64,000 nucleotides of DNA, taken from positions 3,410,001 through 3,474,000 of the forward strand of contig NZ_CP034279.1 of the NCBI RefSeq assembly GCF_009739905.1. The letters are read 5' to 3'. Made by a program: the position numbers and the translations under genes. Shown here piece after piece: positions 50,112 to 59,800 of the stretch. The DNA is from Streptomyces ficellus. GTDB taxonomy: Bacteria > Actinomycetota > Actinomycetes > Streptomycetales > Streptomycetaceae. A model generated the notes under the pieces. The model worked only from the letters and a program-made list of their open reading frames with translations, ran no database searches and had not been told where the DNA came from. Each line of letters begins with the position of its first letter. The first letter of the stretch is position 1.

Positions 50112-52058
50112 ATGGTGGTTACGAGCACTCCGAGACGAACGGCCCTCGCCCTCACCGTGATCGGCGCCGTACTGGCGCCCGTGTCACCGGCGTTCGCCGC
50201 ACCAGCGGCCCCGGCGGCACCCGCCCCGCCCGCCGTCGACCTCCGGGCGGACGTGAACCGGGACGGCCGCGTCGACGTCACCGGCGCCACCGACACCGCG
50301 GGCGAGGACACCTGGACGCAGGGCCGGGGCGCGGTGTTCCTGCCCAACATCGACGACGACACCAAGCGGTGCCCGGCCACCGCGCCCGGCGGCAAGCCGC
50401 TGTCCGACGCGAAGCTCGCGGCCTGCAACGACGCGGCCGACGCCGTCGTCAACGGCACCGCCGACCTCGCCGACATGGCCCGCGTCCGCGCCGTACCGAT
50501 GGCCGGTCTGCCCGCAACCGCCACCGGCTCGGTGAGCGTCCCGTCCGGCGGCAAGCACACCCGCGTGTTCGTCAAGCGCACCGGCGGCTGGGCGCACGTC
50601 ACCGGCAAGACCCGCCTGACCGCCGCCGAGCTGCGCGCGGGCCTGGAGTTCGCGGTCGAGAGCACCGACATCGTCCGCGACAGCAAGGTGTGGGACGGGC
50701 GCGGCGTGATCCGCCTGACCGTGGCCACGCCCGGCCGGCCGGCCACGTCCGACGACATCACCCTGCGCGTGGCACCGCTGCTGACGCACCACCACCTCCA
50801 GAAGGCGCAGCAGGTGATGGTCACCAGGGTGCCCGGCAAGGAGGACTTCGAGCGCCGCCAGCAGGCGTTCGTCGGCGGGCTCGCCAAGGAGGCGAAGGCG
50901 GCCGGGATCACCGCGCCGCTCGTCACCTTCGACAGGTACCAGGACATCTGGGCGCAGGACTTCGTGGAGCCCGGCTATGTGAGCATGACCGGCCCCGACG
51001 GCCGCCGCCAGGTCATACGCGTCATGATCCGCTCGGCGCAGCCCGACCGCGAGGCGGGCCGCGAGCTGTTCGAGAAGCTGCGCGGCAACGGCGTCGGTGT
51101 CGTCCAGGTCTCCGGGGTCCGCGACTCGGAGGAGTGGACCCTGAACTCGATGGGGAACCTGGAGACGATCCCCCCGTACGCGCACGGCGGCCGGTCCTTC
51201 CCGGCCGGGCGCATCATCATGGGTGAGCGCAAGGACGACGGCTCCAAGCCCGCGCAGGCGATGCGGACGATGCTGGCGTCCCAGGGCTTCCAGGACCCGC
51301 TGCTGCTGGACACGTCGTGGCTGCACGTCGGGCACGTCGACGAGTTCGTGCAGTTCCTGCCCGCGCCGGGCACCCCGCGCGGCTGGCGGATCGGCATCGC
51401 CGACCCCGACGCCGGGATGAAGCTGCTGCGGGACGCGCAGAAGGCCGGGCACGGCAAGACCCGGATGTTCTCGGTGCCGGACTCCGTGGAGCGCTACGCC
51501 CCGAAGGAGACCATCGACCAGGCGCTCGCCTCCAAGGAACTCGTCGCCGACAACGCCCTGGCCGCCGCCCGGATCAAGGCCAACCTGGCGGTGCTCCAGC
51601 GGGAGACGGGCGTGACGGACGCCGAGGTGGTGCGCGTACCGGCGCTGTACACGCGCGGCAAGGAGCAGGTGGGCGAGCGCGGCGACCGGATGCCCCGGCT
51701 GTCGCGGCTGGGCGCCGGCGAGGTGCCGGAGGCGGTCAGCGAGTACGGCCAGCAGCAGAACCTGACCCGCCGCGACGGCCGGGTCGCCGGCCCCGGCACC
51801 GTCATGACCAGTGCGTACGTCCCCGGCGCCGTCAACGGCGTCCTGCTGGGCGGCGACCGTTACCTGGCGCCGCGCCAGTGGGGTCCGGTGATCGGCGGCA
51901 AGGACGTCTTCACCGCCGCCGTGACGGCCGCCTACACGGGCGCCGGGATGAAGGTGTCGTACATCGACGACTGGTACACCTACCACCTCGGCATGGGCGA
52001 GGTGCACTGCGGGACGAACACCCTCCGGGACGCCTCCGCCGCGTGGTGGAAGCGGTAG
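50112..52058 (+). CDS. Secreted protein-arginine deiminase
   Basis: The 648-aa protein from ATG 50112 has a signal peptide ([20 protein letters not shown], cleavage near AFA). The C-terminal ~440 residues match the PAD catalytic domain with all four key residues visible: Asp in [13 protein letters not shown] (~residue 282), His and Asp in [13 protein letters not shown] (~residues 409-411), and Cys in GEVHCGTN (~residue 636). The enzyme converts peptidyl-arginine to citrulline, usually with calcium. The N-terminal part has a calcium-dockerin-like [15 protein letters not shown] loop. It is probably extracellular. Actinobacterial PADs are little studied. Confidence 0.9.
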   Translation: MVVTSTPRRTALALTVIGAVLAPVSPAFAAPAAPAAPAPPAVDLRADVNRDGRVDVTGATDTAGEDTWTQGRGAVFLPNIDDDTKRCPATAPGGKPLSDAKLAACNDAADAVVNGTADLADMARVRAVPMAGLPATATGSVSVPSGGKHTRVFVKRTGGWAHVTGKTRLTAAELRAGLEFAVESTDIVRDSKVWDGRGVIRLTVATPGRPATSDDITLRVAPLLTHHHLQKAQQVMVTRVPGKEDFERRQQAFVGGLAKEAKAAGITAPLVTFDRYQDIWAQDFVEPGYVSMTGPDGRRQVIRVMIRSAQPDREAGRELFEKLRGNGVGVVQVSGVRDSEEWTLNSMGNLETIPPYAHGGRSFPAGRIIMGERKDDGSKPAQAMRTMLASQGFQDPLLLDTSWLHVGHVDEFVQFLPAPGTPRGWRIGIADPDAGMKLLRDAQKAGHGKTRMFSVPDSVERYAPKETIDQALASKELVADNALAAARIKANLAVLQRETGVTDAEVVRVPALYTRGKEQVGERGDRMPRLSRLGAGEVPEAVSEYGQQQNLTRRDGRVAGPGTVMTSAYVPGAVNGVLLGGDRYLAPRQWGPVIGGKDVFTAAVTAAYTGAGMKVSYIDDWYTYHLGMGEVHCGTNTLRDASAAWWKR

Positions 52059-52070
52059 ACAGCGGGGAGC

Positions 52071-52844
52071 ATGGGTGATGTGCCCACGCTCGTCGGAACC
52101 TCCGGGTGGCAGTACACGGACTGGCGCGGCGGCCTCTATCCGGACGGGCTGCCGCAGCGGCTCTGGCTGGAGGAGTACGTCCGCCGCTTCGCGACCGTGG
52201 AGAACAACAACGCCTTCTACCGGCTGCCCACCCGGGAGGTCTTCACCGCCTGGCACGACCGGACCCCCGAGGGGTTCGTGATGGCGGTGAAGGCCAGCCG
52301 GTACCTGACGCACATCAAACGGCTGCGCGACCCCGAGGAGCCGGTCGCGCGGCTGATGGGCCGTGCGGCGGGCCTCGGCGACCGGCTGGGGCCCGTCCTG
52401 GTGCAGCTGCCGCCGAACTTCCGCGAGGACACCGGCGCCCTGGACGCCTGCCTGCGCCGCTTCCCGGACACGGTCCGGGTGGCGGTGGAGCTGCGCCACC
52501 CGTCGTGGTGGGAGGCGGAGCGGGAGCTGCGGGCGGTGCTGGAGCGGTACGGCGCCGCCCTGTGCTGGGCCGACCGGGGTTCGCGCCCCGTGACACCGCT
52601 GTGGCGCACGGCGCCCTGGGGGTACGTCCGGTTCCACGAGGGCGCCGCCCGGCCCTGGCCCCGCTACGGGCGCCGGGCGCTGGCGTCCTGGGCGGGGCGC
52701 GTCGCGGACGCCTGGGCGGACGAGGACGACGTGTACGCGTACTTCAACAACGACCCGGGCGGTGCGGCCGTCGTGGACGCCGCCGTGTTCGCGCGGGCGG
52801 CGGCCGCCCTCGGCCGGACGGTGACGCGTACGCCCTCCTTCTGA
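52071..52844 (+). CDS. DUF72-family protein
   Basis: The 257-aa soluble protein from ATG 52071 opens VPTLVGTSGWQYTDWRGGLY and has further DUF72 signatures: FATVENNNAFYRLPT, EGFVMAVKASRYLTHIKRL and VRFHEG then YAYFNND. The family has a TIM-barrel-like fold and a conserved Glu/Trp pocket but no proven activity; a hydrolase or lyase on sugar-like substrates is guessed. It follows the PAD gene by 12 nt, so they may be co-transcribed. Confidence 0.9.
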   Translation: MGDVPTLVGTSGWQYTDWRGGLYPDGLPQRLWLEEYVRRFATVENNNAFYRLPTREVFTAWHDRTPEGFVMAVKASRYLTHIKRLRDPEEPVARLMGRAAGLGDRLGPVLVQLPPNFREDTGALDACLRRFPDTVRVAVELRHPSWWEAERELRAVLERYGAALCWADRGSRPVTPLWRTAPWGYVRFHEGAARPWPRYGRRALASWAGRVADAWADEDDVYAYFNNDPGGAAVVDAAVFARAAAALGRTVTRTPSF

Positions 52845-52902
52845 TGCCCCGGCGCCGTAAAATCCGTGAACGGATCTTGTGGACAAGCGACTTGGGGGGC
52901 AC

Positions 52903-54111
52903 ATGGTCACGGTCCTGTTCGTGCACGGCACGGGGGTGCGCGAGCCCTCGTACACCGTCGCCCTGGAGGCCGTCCGCGCCGGCCTCGCGCGCGTGCGGCC
53001 CGACGCGCGGGTCGAGCCGTGCGACTGGGGCTCGGCCCTCGGCTCGTACCTGCGGGCGGGCGGCGTCTCCATCCCCGGGTACGTCAGCGACGGCGCCCTG
53101 CCGGTGCGGGAGGACGACGAGGACCGGCTCCGGTGGGCGATGCTGTACGCGGACCCGTACGCCGAGCTGGGCGTCCACGCCCTGGCGGACCGGCCCCCGG
53201 GGACGGCACCCGCCTTCGTCCCCGGCGCGGCCGCGCCCGGCGACGCGCTCCTGGACCTGATCGGCCGGCTGGCAGGCTCGGCGGCGGTCCGCGCCGCGTG
53301 GGACGCCGCCGTGCCGGACGTCCCCCTCCCCGAAGCGGTCGACGCCCTGCTCGCCGCGCCGCCGCTGCGCCGGGCCGCCGCCGTGGCCGCCCCCGAGGGC
53401 GACGCCCTGCCCCGGCTCACCGCCCGCGCGCTGACCGCCTGGGCGCTGGTACGCGCGGAGAGGCCGGTGGGCGACGTTCCGGTGGCGGCCCGTGACGCCC
53501 TGGTGGACACGCTCACCGCCGAACTGGGCGGTGACATCAAGGGGCTGAGCGACGCGCTGGTCTCCGCGCTCGGCTTCTCCGCGCGGCTCTTCGAGCGCTC
53601 GATCGGCTCCCGGCTGCTGGTCTCCCGGCGCGCCGCGCTCAGCGGCCGGTCGGTGGGCTTCTTCGGCGACATCGTCAGCTATCTGGCGCGCGGCCAGGCC
53701 GTGCGCGACCACGTCGCCGCCACCCTCCGCGCGCTGCCCGACGGCGGGCCGGTCGTCGTCCTCGGCCACAGCCTCGGCGGGATCATCACCGTCGACCTGC
53801 TCACCGCACCGCCCGCCGGCGTGTCGGTGGACCTGCTGGTGACGGTCGGCTCGCAGGCACCGCTGCTGTACGAACTCGACGCGCTGCCGTCCCTCCCGTA
53901 CGGCAGCGGGCTGCCGGGGGCGTTCCCGCGCTGGCTGAACGTCTACGACCGCCGCGACCTGCTGTCCTACCTCGCCGCCGGGGCGTTCGCGCACGATCCG
54001 CGGATCACCGACGTGGAGGTGGACAACCGCCAGCCGGTCTCCGCCGCCCACAGCTCCTACTGGGCCAACGACGAGTTCTTCCGGGTGTTGTCCACAGCGC
54101 TTCCCGGCTGA
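52903..54111 (+). CDS. Alpha/beta hydrolase of the VMAP conflict locus
   Basis: The 402-aa protein from ATG 52903 has GGGGGG upstream. It starts VTVLFVHGTGVREPSYTVAL (oxyanion HG) and has the nucleophile elbow VVVLGHSLGGIITVD with Ser near residue 289, so it is a serine alpha/beta hydrolase; the region between is helical. It stands 87 nt before the VMAP gene on the same strand. In such systems hydrolases, caspases or trypsin-like proteases serve as effectors, so it may be the killing or signalling enzyme. That role is inference. Confidence 0.78.
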   Translation: MVTVLFVHGTGVREPSYTVALEAVRAGLARVRPDARVEPCDWGSALGSYLRAGGVSIPGYVSDGALPVREDDEDRLRWAMLYADPYAELGVHALADRPPGTAPAFVPGAAAPGDALLDLIGRLAGSAAVRAAWDAAVPDVPLPEAVDALLAAPPLRRAAAVAAPEGDALPRLTARALTAWALVRAERPVGDVPVAARDALVDTLTAELGGDIKGLSDALVSALGFSARLFERSIGSRLLVSRRAALSGRSVGFFGDIVSYLARGQAVRDHVAATLRALPDGGPVVVLGHSLGGIITVDLLTAPPAGVSVDLLVTVGSQAPLLYELDALPSLPYGSGLPGAFPRWLNVYDRRDLLSYLAAGAFAHDPRITDVEVDNRQPVSAAHSSYWANDEFFRVLSTALPG

Positions 54112-54198
54112 GCGGGAAACCGCCTAACCTGGGCCGTCCGAGTGACAGGACACCACAGTGACCGGGCACCACACGGCACGGTGCGAGGGGGAACGCGC

Positions 54199-55818
54199 GT
54201 GGCCGCCACGGGAGGATTCGACGCCGTACAGCTGCGGATCCTGCGCGCCTTCGTCGACGCGCTGGAGGATCCGGCCGTCCGGCTGATCAACGACGGCAGC
54301 CGGGACCTGTGGCGCCAGATGGTGCACCAGCACGTCCCCGGCCTGACGGCCGTCAGCTTCAGCGTGCCGCGCCAGGAGTTCCTCAGCGTCGTCAACAACT
54401 GCGCGGCCATCGACGGCGGCATGGACGGCCTGGTGGCGGCCACCTGCCTGGTGACCCCCGCCCTGGAACCGGCCCTGTTCCCGCTGCTGGCCGAGTGGAA
54501 GGCCCGTCTCGCCTTCCCCGGCCCCGACTGGGCGCCGCTGCGCCGCGCGCTGGAGGTCCCGGTGCCCGAGCTGGGCGGCCTCGTCGACCGCGCCACCGAC
54601 GGCCTCGTACCGCTGCCGGAGCACTGCGCCACCCCGTGGGCGGCGTTCGTCCACCTGGCCGACCGCAACAGCCGCCCCGGCGCCCTCCCGCCGGCCATGG
54701 CGTTCCTGGAGCACACGGCGGCCCGATGTCCGGAAGTCGCGGCGGGCGTGGGCGAGTTACGGGCGTGGAACGACCACTTCGCCCGCCACTGGCACCTGAC
54801 CGGACCCCTGATGGCGCTGCGCACCGCCCTCACCGGCGCCCCGCCCGCCGAGGACGCCCCCGACGGCCCCCGCACCGCCCGGCCCGCGCCCTCACCCGCC
54901 CCGGTCAGGCCGCTGATCAGGATCTACGTCAAGGTCGAGCCCGACCGCACCCCGCAGGGCGGCGTCGGCCGGCGCCGCGCCGTGCGCACCCAGCGGTACC
55001 ACGTCTCCGCCTGTGTGAAGTACACCGACTCCAAGGCCCTCCACCGCGACCCCCACACCGAGCCCCGGGAGTCCGTGACTCGCGCCCAACTGCCCGTGTC
55101 TGTGGCAGAGTTGCTTCACCACATGACTCAGCTACGCCACTCCCGCGCCGAGAACGCCGCCCTGGAGCTGTTCCTCCCGGTGGAGCTCCTCAACGAACCC
55201 GTGGAGTGGTGGGACCGCGACCCGGCCCTCGGCTTCCCCAACTCCCTGCTCAGCCGCTACCGGGAGATCCTGCTGCACAGCCTGGAGCGGGTGCAGCGCC
55301 CCGCCTTCCACAACGCCTGGCGGGCCCGCTGGGCGCACTGGCGGACCGGCGAGGGCCCCGGCCTGGTGCACGAGTGCGACCCGGAGGCGCTGACCGACAC
55401 CGAGCACCTCGCCCTGCTGGACGCCAAGATCGGACGGGACGACGACGTGGTCGGCATGGTGCTCAGCAGACCGCCCCACCGGGACACCGAGCTGGGCTTG
55501 AGGGAGATGAGTCTGGCGCTCGACCTCGGGGTACCCATAGTGGTGTATCACCGCGACGACCCGGCGTCGGAGGTGTTCCGCAGCATGATCAGAGAGACCT
55601 TGGCCAATGAGGGACTGGCAGGGCTCCCCGAGCGTGCGCAACAGTGGAAGTCCGACGTCGCCGTCCGTGCCACCACCACCGTCTCCGGCGGGGCGAGCGC
55701 CGTGACCGACCGGGACGTCGAGGCGATCCGGTCCATGAGCATGATCTGGGACGACCCCGAGCTTCTTCTCGAGGGCGGGCAGAGCGCTCCCGCCACCTTT
55801 GTAGGGGGGACCGAGTGA
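54199..55818 (+). CDS. VMAP (vWA-MoxR-associated protein) with N-terminal EAD
   Basis: The 539-aa protein starts at GTG 54199, 6 nt after GAGGGGGA. Residues 1-100 look like an effector-associated domain (LRILRAFVDALEDPAV to CAAIDGGMDGLVAA). Residues ~240-end form the VMAP C-terminal domain (LALDLGVPIVVYHRDD, LPERAQQWKSDV, MIWDDPELLL). VMAPs pair with MoxR ATPases and vWA proteins in actinobacterial NTP-dependent conflict systems as adaptors of an effector. Its stop overlaps the moxR-type start, so production is coupled. Confidence 0.82.
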   Translation: MAATGGFDAVQLRILRAFVDALEDPAVRLINDGSRDLWRQMVHQHVPGLTAVSFSVPRQEFLSVVNNCAAIDGGMDGLVAATCLVTPALEPALFPLLAEWKARLAFPGPDWAPLRRALEVPVPELGGLVDRATDGLVPLPEHCATPWAAFVHLADRNSRPGALPPAMAFLEHTAARCPEVAAGVGELRAWNDHFARHWHLTGPLMALRTALTGAPPAEDAPDGPRTARPAPSPAPVRPLIRIYVKVEPDRTPQGGVGRRRAVRTQRYHVSACVKYTDSKALHRDPHTEPRESVTRAQLPVSVAELLHHMTQLRHSRAENAALELFLPVELLNEPVEWWDRDPALGFPNSLLSRYREILLHSLERVQRPAFHNAWRARWAHWRTGEGPGLVHECDPEALTDTEHLALLDAKIGRDDDVVGMVLSRPPHRDTELGLREMSLALDLGVPIVVYHRDDPASEVFRSMIRETLANEGLAGLPERAQQWKSDVAVRATTTVSGGASAVTDRDVEAIRSMSMIWDDPELLLEGGQSAPATFVGGTE

Positions 55819-56852
55819 ACGCGGCGCACAACGGCGGGCCGCTCTACCGGGGCACCGGGGAGCTGTTACCGGACACACCGTACGAGGACCGGGTCTGGCC
55901 CGAGGGGCCGCCCTGGCGCGACTTCCGCGCCCCGGCGGTCATGCCGCCGCCGCCGGCGGACGACGAGGCCGACCGGCGCCTCGGCCCGCCCGGCCGGCCG
56001 CGCACCCCGCGCCCGGAGGAGGTGCGGCTGGTCAACGCCGCCCTGCTGCTGCGCAGGCCGCTGCTGGTCAGCGGGCGGCCCGGGGTCGGCAAGTCGGGCC
56101 TGGCGTACCGGATCGCGCGGGAACTGCGGCTGGGCCGGGTGCTGCACTGGCCGGTGACCAGCCGCACCACCCTCACCTCGGGGCTGTACGAGTACGACGC
56201 CATCGGGCGCGCCCAGGCGGCCAGGGAGGGGACGGACGACGAGCGGCCGGGGATCGGCAACTACGTGCAGCTGGGCCCGCTGGGCACCGGGCTGCTGCCG
56301 TACCGGCTGCCGCGCGTCGTCCTGATCGACGAGATCGACAAGTGCGACGCGGACCTCCCGAACGACCTGCTCACCCTCTTCGAGGACGCCTGGTTCGAGG
56401 TGCCGCCACTCGTCCGGGTGAAGCAGGCCGAACCGTCGGCGACCGTCCATACGGCTGATCCCGGGGGCACCGCCGTCATCGAGGACGGCGTGGTCCGGGC
56501 GCACGCCTTCCCAGTCGTCGTCATGACCTCCAACGGTGAACGGGAGTTCCCGGAGGCGTTTATGCGCCGCTGCCTCCGGCTCGACATTCCCGACCCGGAC
56601 GCCGACACCCTGGGCGAACTGGTCGCGGGGCATTTCGGCGACCGTCTCGGACCGGCGCAGGAAGCGCTGATCCAGGATTTCCTCCGGCGCAGCGGCCGGG
56701 TGGGCGGACTCGCCGCCGACCAGTTGCTGAATGCCGCCCATTTGGCGACCTCCGGCCTGTACCGGCAGGACGGCGGCGACGCCGGTGAGTGGCAAGCGGT
56801 CCTCGCCGCCATTTGGCACCCTCTGGGTGGTGAAGGGGCGGATACGGCGTGA
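55815..56852 (+). CDS. MoxR-type AAA+ ATPase of the conflict system
   Basis: The 345-aa protein from GTG 55815 overlaps the VMAP stop. It has Walker A VSGRPGVGKSGLAYRIAREL (about residue 82), Walker B VVLIDEIDKC (about residue 172), sensor 1 PVVVMTSNGEREFPEAFMRR with the Arg finger, and a C-terminal helical lid. MoxR ATPases remodel partner proteins that carry vWA domains. The next gene encodes a vWA-like domain, so a MoxR-vWA-VMAP ternary machine is complete within three coupled genes. Confidence 0.9.
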   Translation: MNAAHNGGPLYRGTGELLPDTPYEDRVWPEGPPWRDFRAPAVMPPPPADDEADRRLGPPGRPRTPRPEEVRLVNAALLLRRPLLVSGRPGVGKSGLAYRIARELRLGRVLHWPVTSRTTLTSGLYEYDAIGRAQAAREGTDDERPGIGNYVQLGPLGTGLLPYRLPRVVLIDEIDKCDADLPNDLLTLFEDAWFEVPPLVRVKQAEPSATVHTADPGGTAVIEDGVVRAHAFPVVVMTSNGEREFPEAFMRRCLRLDIPDPDADTLGELVAGHFGDRLGPAQEALIQDFLRRSGRVGGLAADQLLNAAHLATSGLYRQDGGDAGEWQAVLAAIWHPLGGEGADTA

Positions 56853-59800
56853 CCGGCGATACCTCGGCGGCCCGTGGCGCCGAAGGGCGGCACCGACGGG
56901 ACGGCCCGGCAGACCTGCCGGGTGACAGCGGGCTGCCCGTCACCGGCCTGTACGCGCGGGAGGTCGCCGACGCCGTGTGGCTGGCCGCCAACCACCCCTG
57001 GCTGGCGGGCGGGCAGGAGGGGGCGGAGGAGGAGAAGACCGACGCCCCCGAGCCGCCGCCCGGCCCCGGCGCCGAGGGGCACGAGCCCGCACCCCCCGCC
57101 CGGGAGACCCCTGCCGGCGACGACCCACCGGATCCCGGCCCCGGACCGGACGCCCCGCCCGGCTCCCCCGCGCCCGGCCCCGGACCGGACGACCCCGCGC
57201 CGCACGATCCCGTACCGCACGACCCCGCACCGGACCCGGCCGCGCCCGACGCGCCCGCGCCCGGCGCCTCCGGCACCCCGCGCACCCCGCCCCCGCACGC
57301 CGGCCGGCCCGCCCCCGCGCTCCTCCCCCACGGGCCCGGCCGCCCACCGGGGCCGCGCGAGCTGGGCCGGGCGCTGCGCCCCCTGCGCACCCACCTCGAC
57401 TCGGCGCACGCCCACACCCTTGACGAACAGGCCACCGCCGAGCGGATCGCGCTCGCCCCGCACCTGCCGCCCGTGCTCCTCCCCGCGCCGGAACGGCGGT
57501 GGAGCGCGGTCCTGGTCGTCGACAGCGCCCCGCACATGGCGCTCTGGCGGCCCGCCGTCGAGCGGTTCCGCTCCGCCCTCCGGACGTACGGCGGCCTGCG
57601 CGACGTGGACGTGCTCACCCTCGACACCGCCCACGCCGGGCGGGCCGTGCTGCACGGCCGCGGACCGGCCGGCCGGCCCCGCCCGCCGCGCGGCCTGGTC
57701 GACCCGGCCGGCCGGCGCATCGTCTTCCTCCTGACCGACGGGGCCGCGCCCGCCTGGCGGTCCGGCGCCGCCCAGCGCCTGGCCGCCCTGTGGGGCAGGT
57801 TCCAGCCGGTCGCCGTGGTGCAGATGCTGCCGCAGCGGCTGTGGGCCGGCACCGGCCTGTTCCCGGTACGGGTCCGGCTGCGCGCGCACGGCCGGGGGGC
57901 GGCCGGCCGGCAGGTGCGGTGGACGCCCGCCGAGCCGCTCGCCGCGTCACTGCTGCCCGACGCGCCCGGCCGCGTCGTCCCGGTACCGGTCCTGGAGCTG
58001 AGCCCCGAATGGCTCGGCCCGTGGGCCCGGTTCGTCGCCGGGACCTCGCCCCGCTGGGCGGACCTGCCGGCGATCCTCACCGGCACACGGCGCCCGCCGC
58101 CCGCCGCACCACCCCCGTCGCGGCGGCCCACGGCGGCCGAACTGGTGGCCCGCTTCCGCAACCGCGCCTCCCTGGACGCGTTCGACCTGGCGACCCGGCT
58201 GGCCGCCGTCCAGCTCGACCTGGACACCATGCGCGAGGTGCGGCGCCAGACCATGCCGCGCGCCACGGACGCCCATCTGGCGGAACTCGTCATCAGCCCC
58301 CTGGTGGAACCGCTGCCGGGCTGCGACGGGAATTCGTACCTCTTCGTGGACGGCGTACGGGAGGAACTCCTCGCCGCCGGGAGCAGGTCCGCCACCGAAA
58401 GCGCCCTGAAAAAGGCGGCGGAATTCCTCGCCCCGCACAACGAGGCCGCCCGTGAACTCCTCGACTATCTGGAGAACGCCGCCCGTTCCCCGTCCTCCGC
58501 CCTGTCCGAGGAAAGCCTGGAAGCAGTGGAGGCGACCGGTGAGAACCTTCGTTTCCGGCAGGCGGAGCACGCGGCGCTCCAGGCGATTTCCGGTTCCCAT
58601 CTGCGCCGCGCCCGAAAGCTCGGCGAACACATCGGAACCACACCTCCGCACGGCCGGACCGGCGTTTCACCGGGGCCCGCCGATGAGACACTCCCCGACG
58701 ACAGCGACGACCCATTTCCCCCGTCTGGAGGCCCCCACGTGAGCACGGTCCCCGCCCCGGCACAGACTTCGGCCCAGCAGCCTCCGGCCGGAGGGGGTGG
58801 ACGACCCTCCATGCCGACCGTGTGGGGGAACATGCCGCCCCGCAACGCCGTGTTCACGGGCCGGGAGGAACTGCTCGTCGCCCTGGAGAACGGGCTGCGC
58901 GAGGGCCCCACGGCCGTCCTCCCGCACGCCCTCCACGGAATGGGCGGTGTCGGGAAATCCCAGCTCGCCCTGGAATACGTGTACCGGCACGCGTCCGAAT
59001 ACCAGGTCGTCTGGTGGATCCCCGCCGAACGGACCACGCAAATTCAGCAGGCGTTCGTGGAACTGGCCCGGCGCCTCCACCTCCCGGTGAGCTCCGAGGC
59101 CATTACCGCCGTGCCCGCCGTTCTGGAGGCCCTGCGGACCGGAAATCCGTACAACAGCTGGCTACTGGTGTTCGACAACGCCGAAAGCCCGGCGGCCGTG
59201 CAGGAATACTTCCCGAGCACTCCCGAGGGCGGGCCGGTAGGCTCCGTCATCGTGACATCGCGCAACCCTCAGTGGAACACCTTGGCCCATCCGCTGGAAG
59301 TCGATGTGTTCGAACGGGAAGAGAGCATCCAGCTGCTCCGGCGGCGCAATCCCGACCTGTCCGACGAGGACGCGGACATGCTCGCGGAAATCCTCGGCGA
59401 CCTGCCGCTGGCGGTGGAGCAGGCGTCCGCCTGGCGCGCCGAGACGGGAATGCCTCCGGCCGAATACCGGCGCGTGTTCGAGGAGAAGAGCGCCGAGCTG
59501 ATGGCGGTGTCGCCGCCCACCCAGTACGAGAAGACCGTCGCCACCGCGTGGAACGTGTCGCTCGACCACGTGGAGGGCAAGAACGCCGGCGCCATCCAAC
59601 TCCTGGAACTGTGCACCTATTTCGCCCCGGAGCCGGTGAACCGGCAGTTCTTCTCCAACGCGGTGTCCGAACCGATCGCGCCCGAGCTGGACCGGATCTT
59701 CACCGACCCGATCCGGCTCAGCCGCGCCATCCGGGAGATCAGCCGGTACTCGCTGGCCAAGATCGACCACCGCACCAACTCGATCCAGATGCACCGCCTC

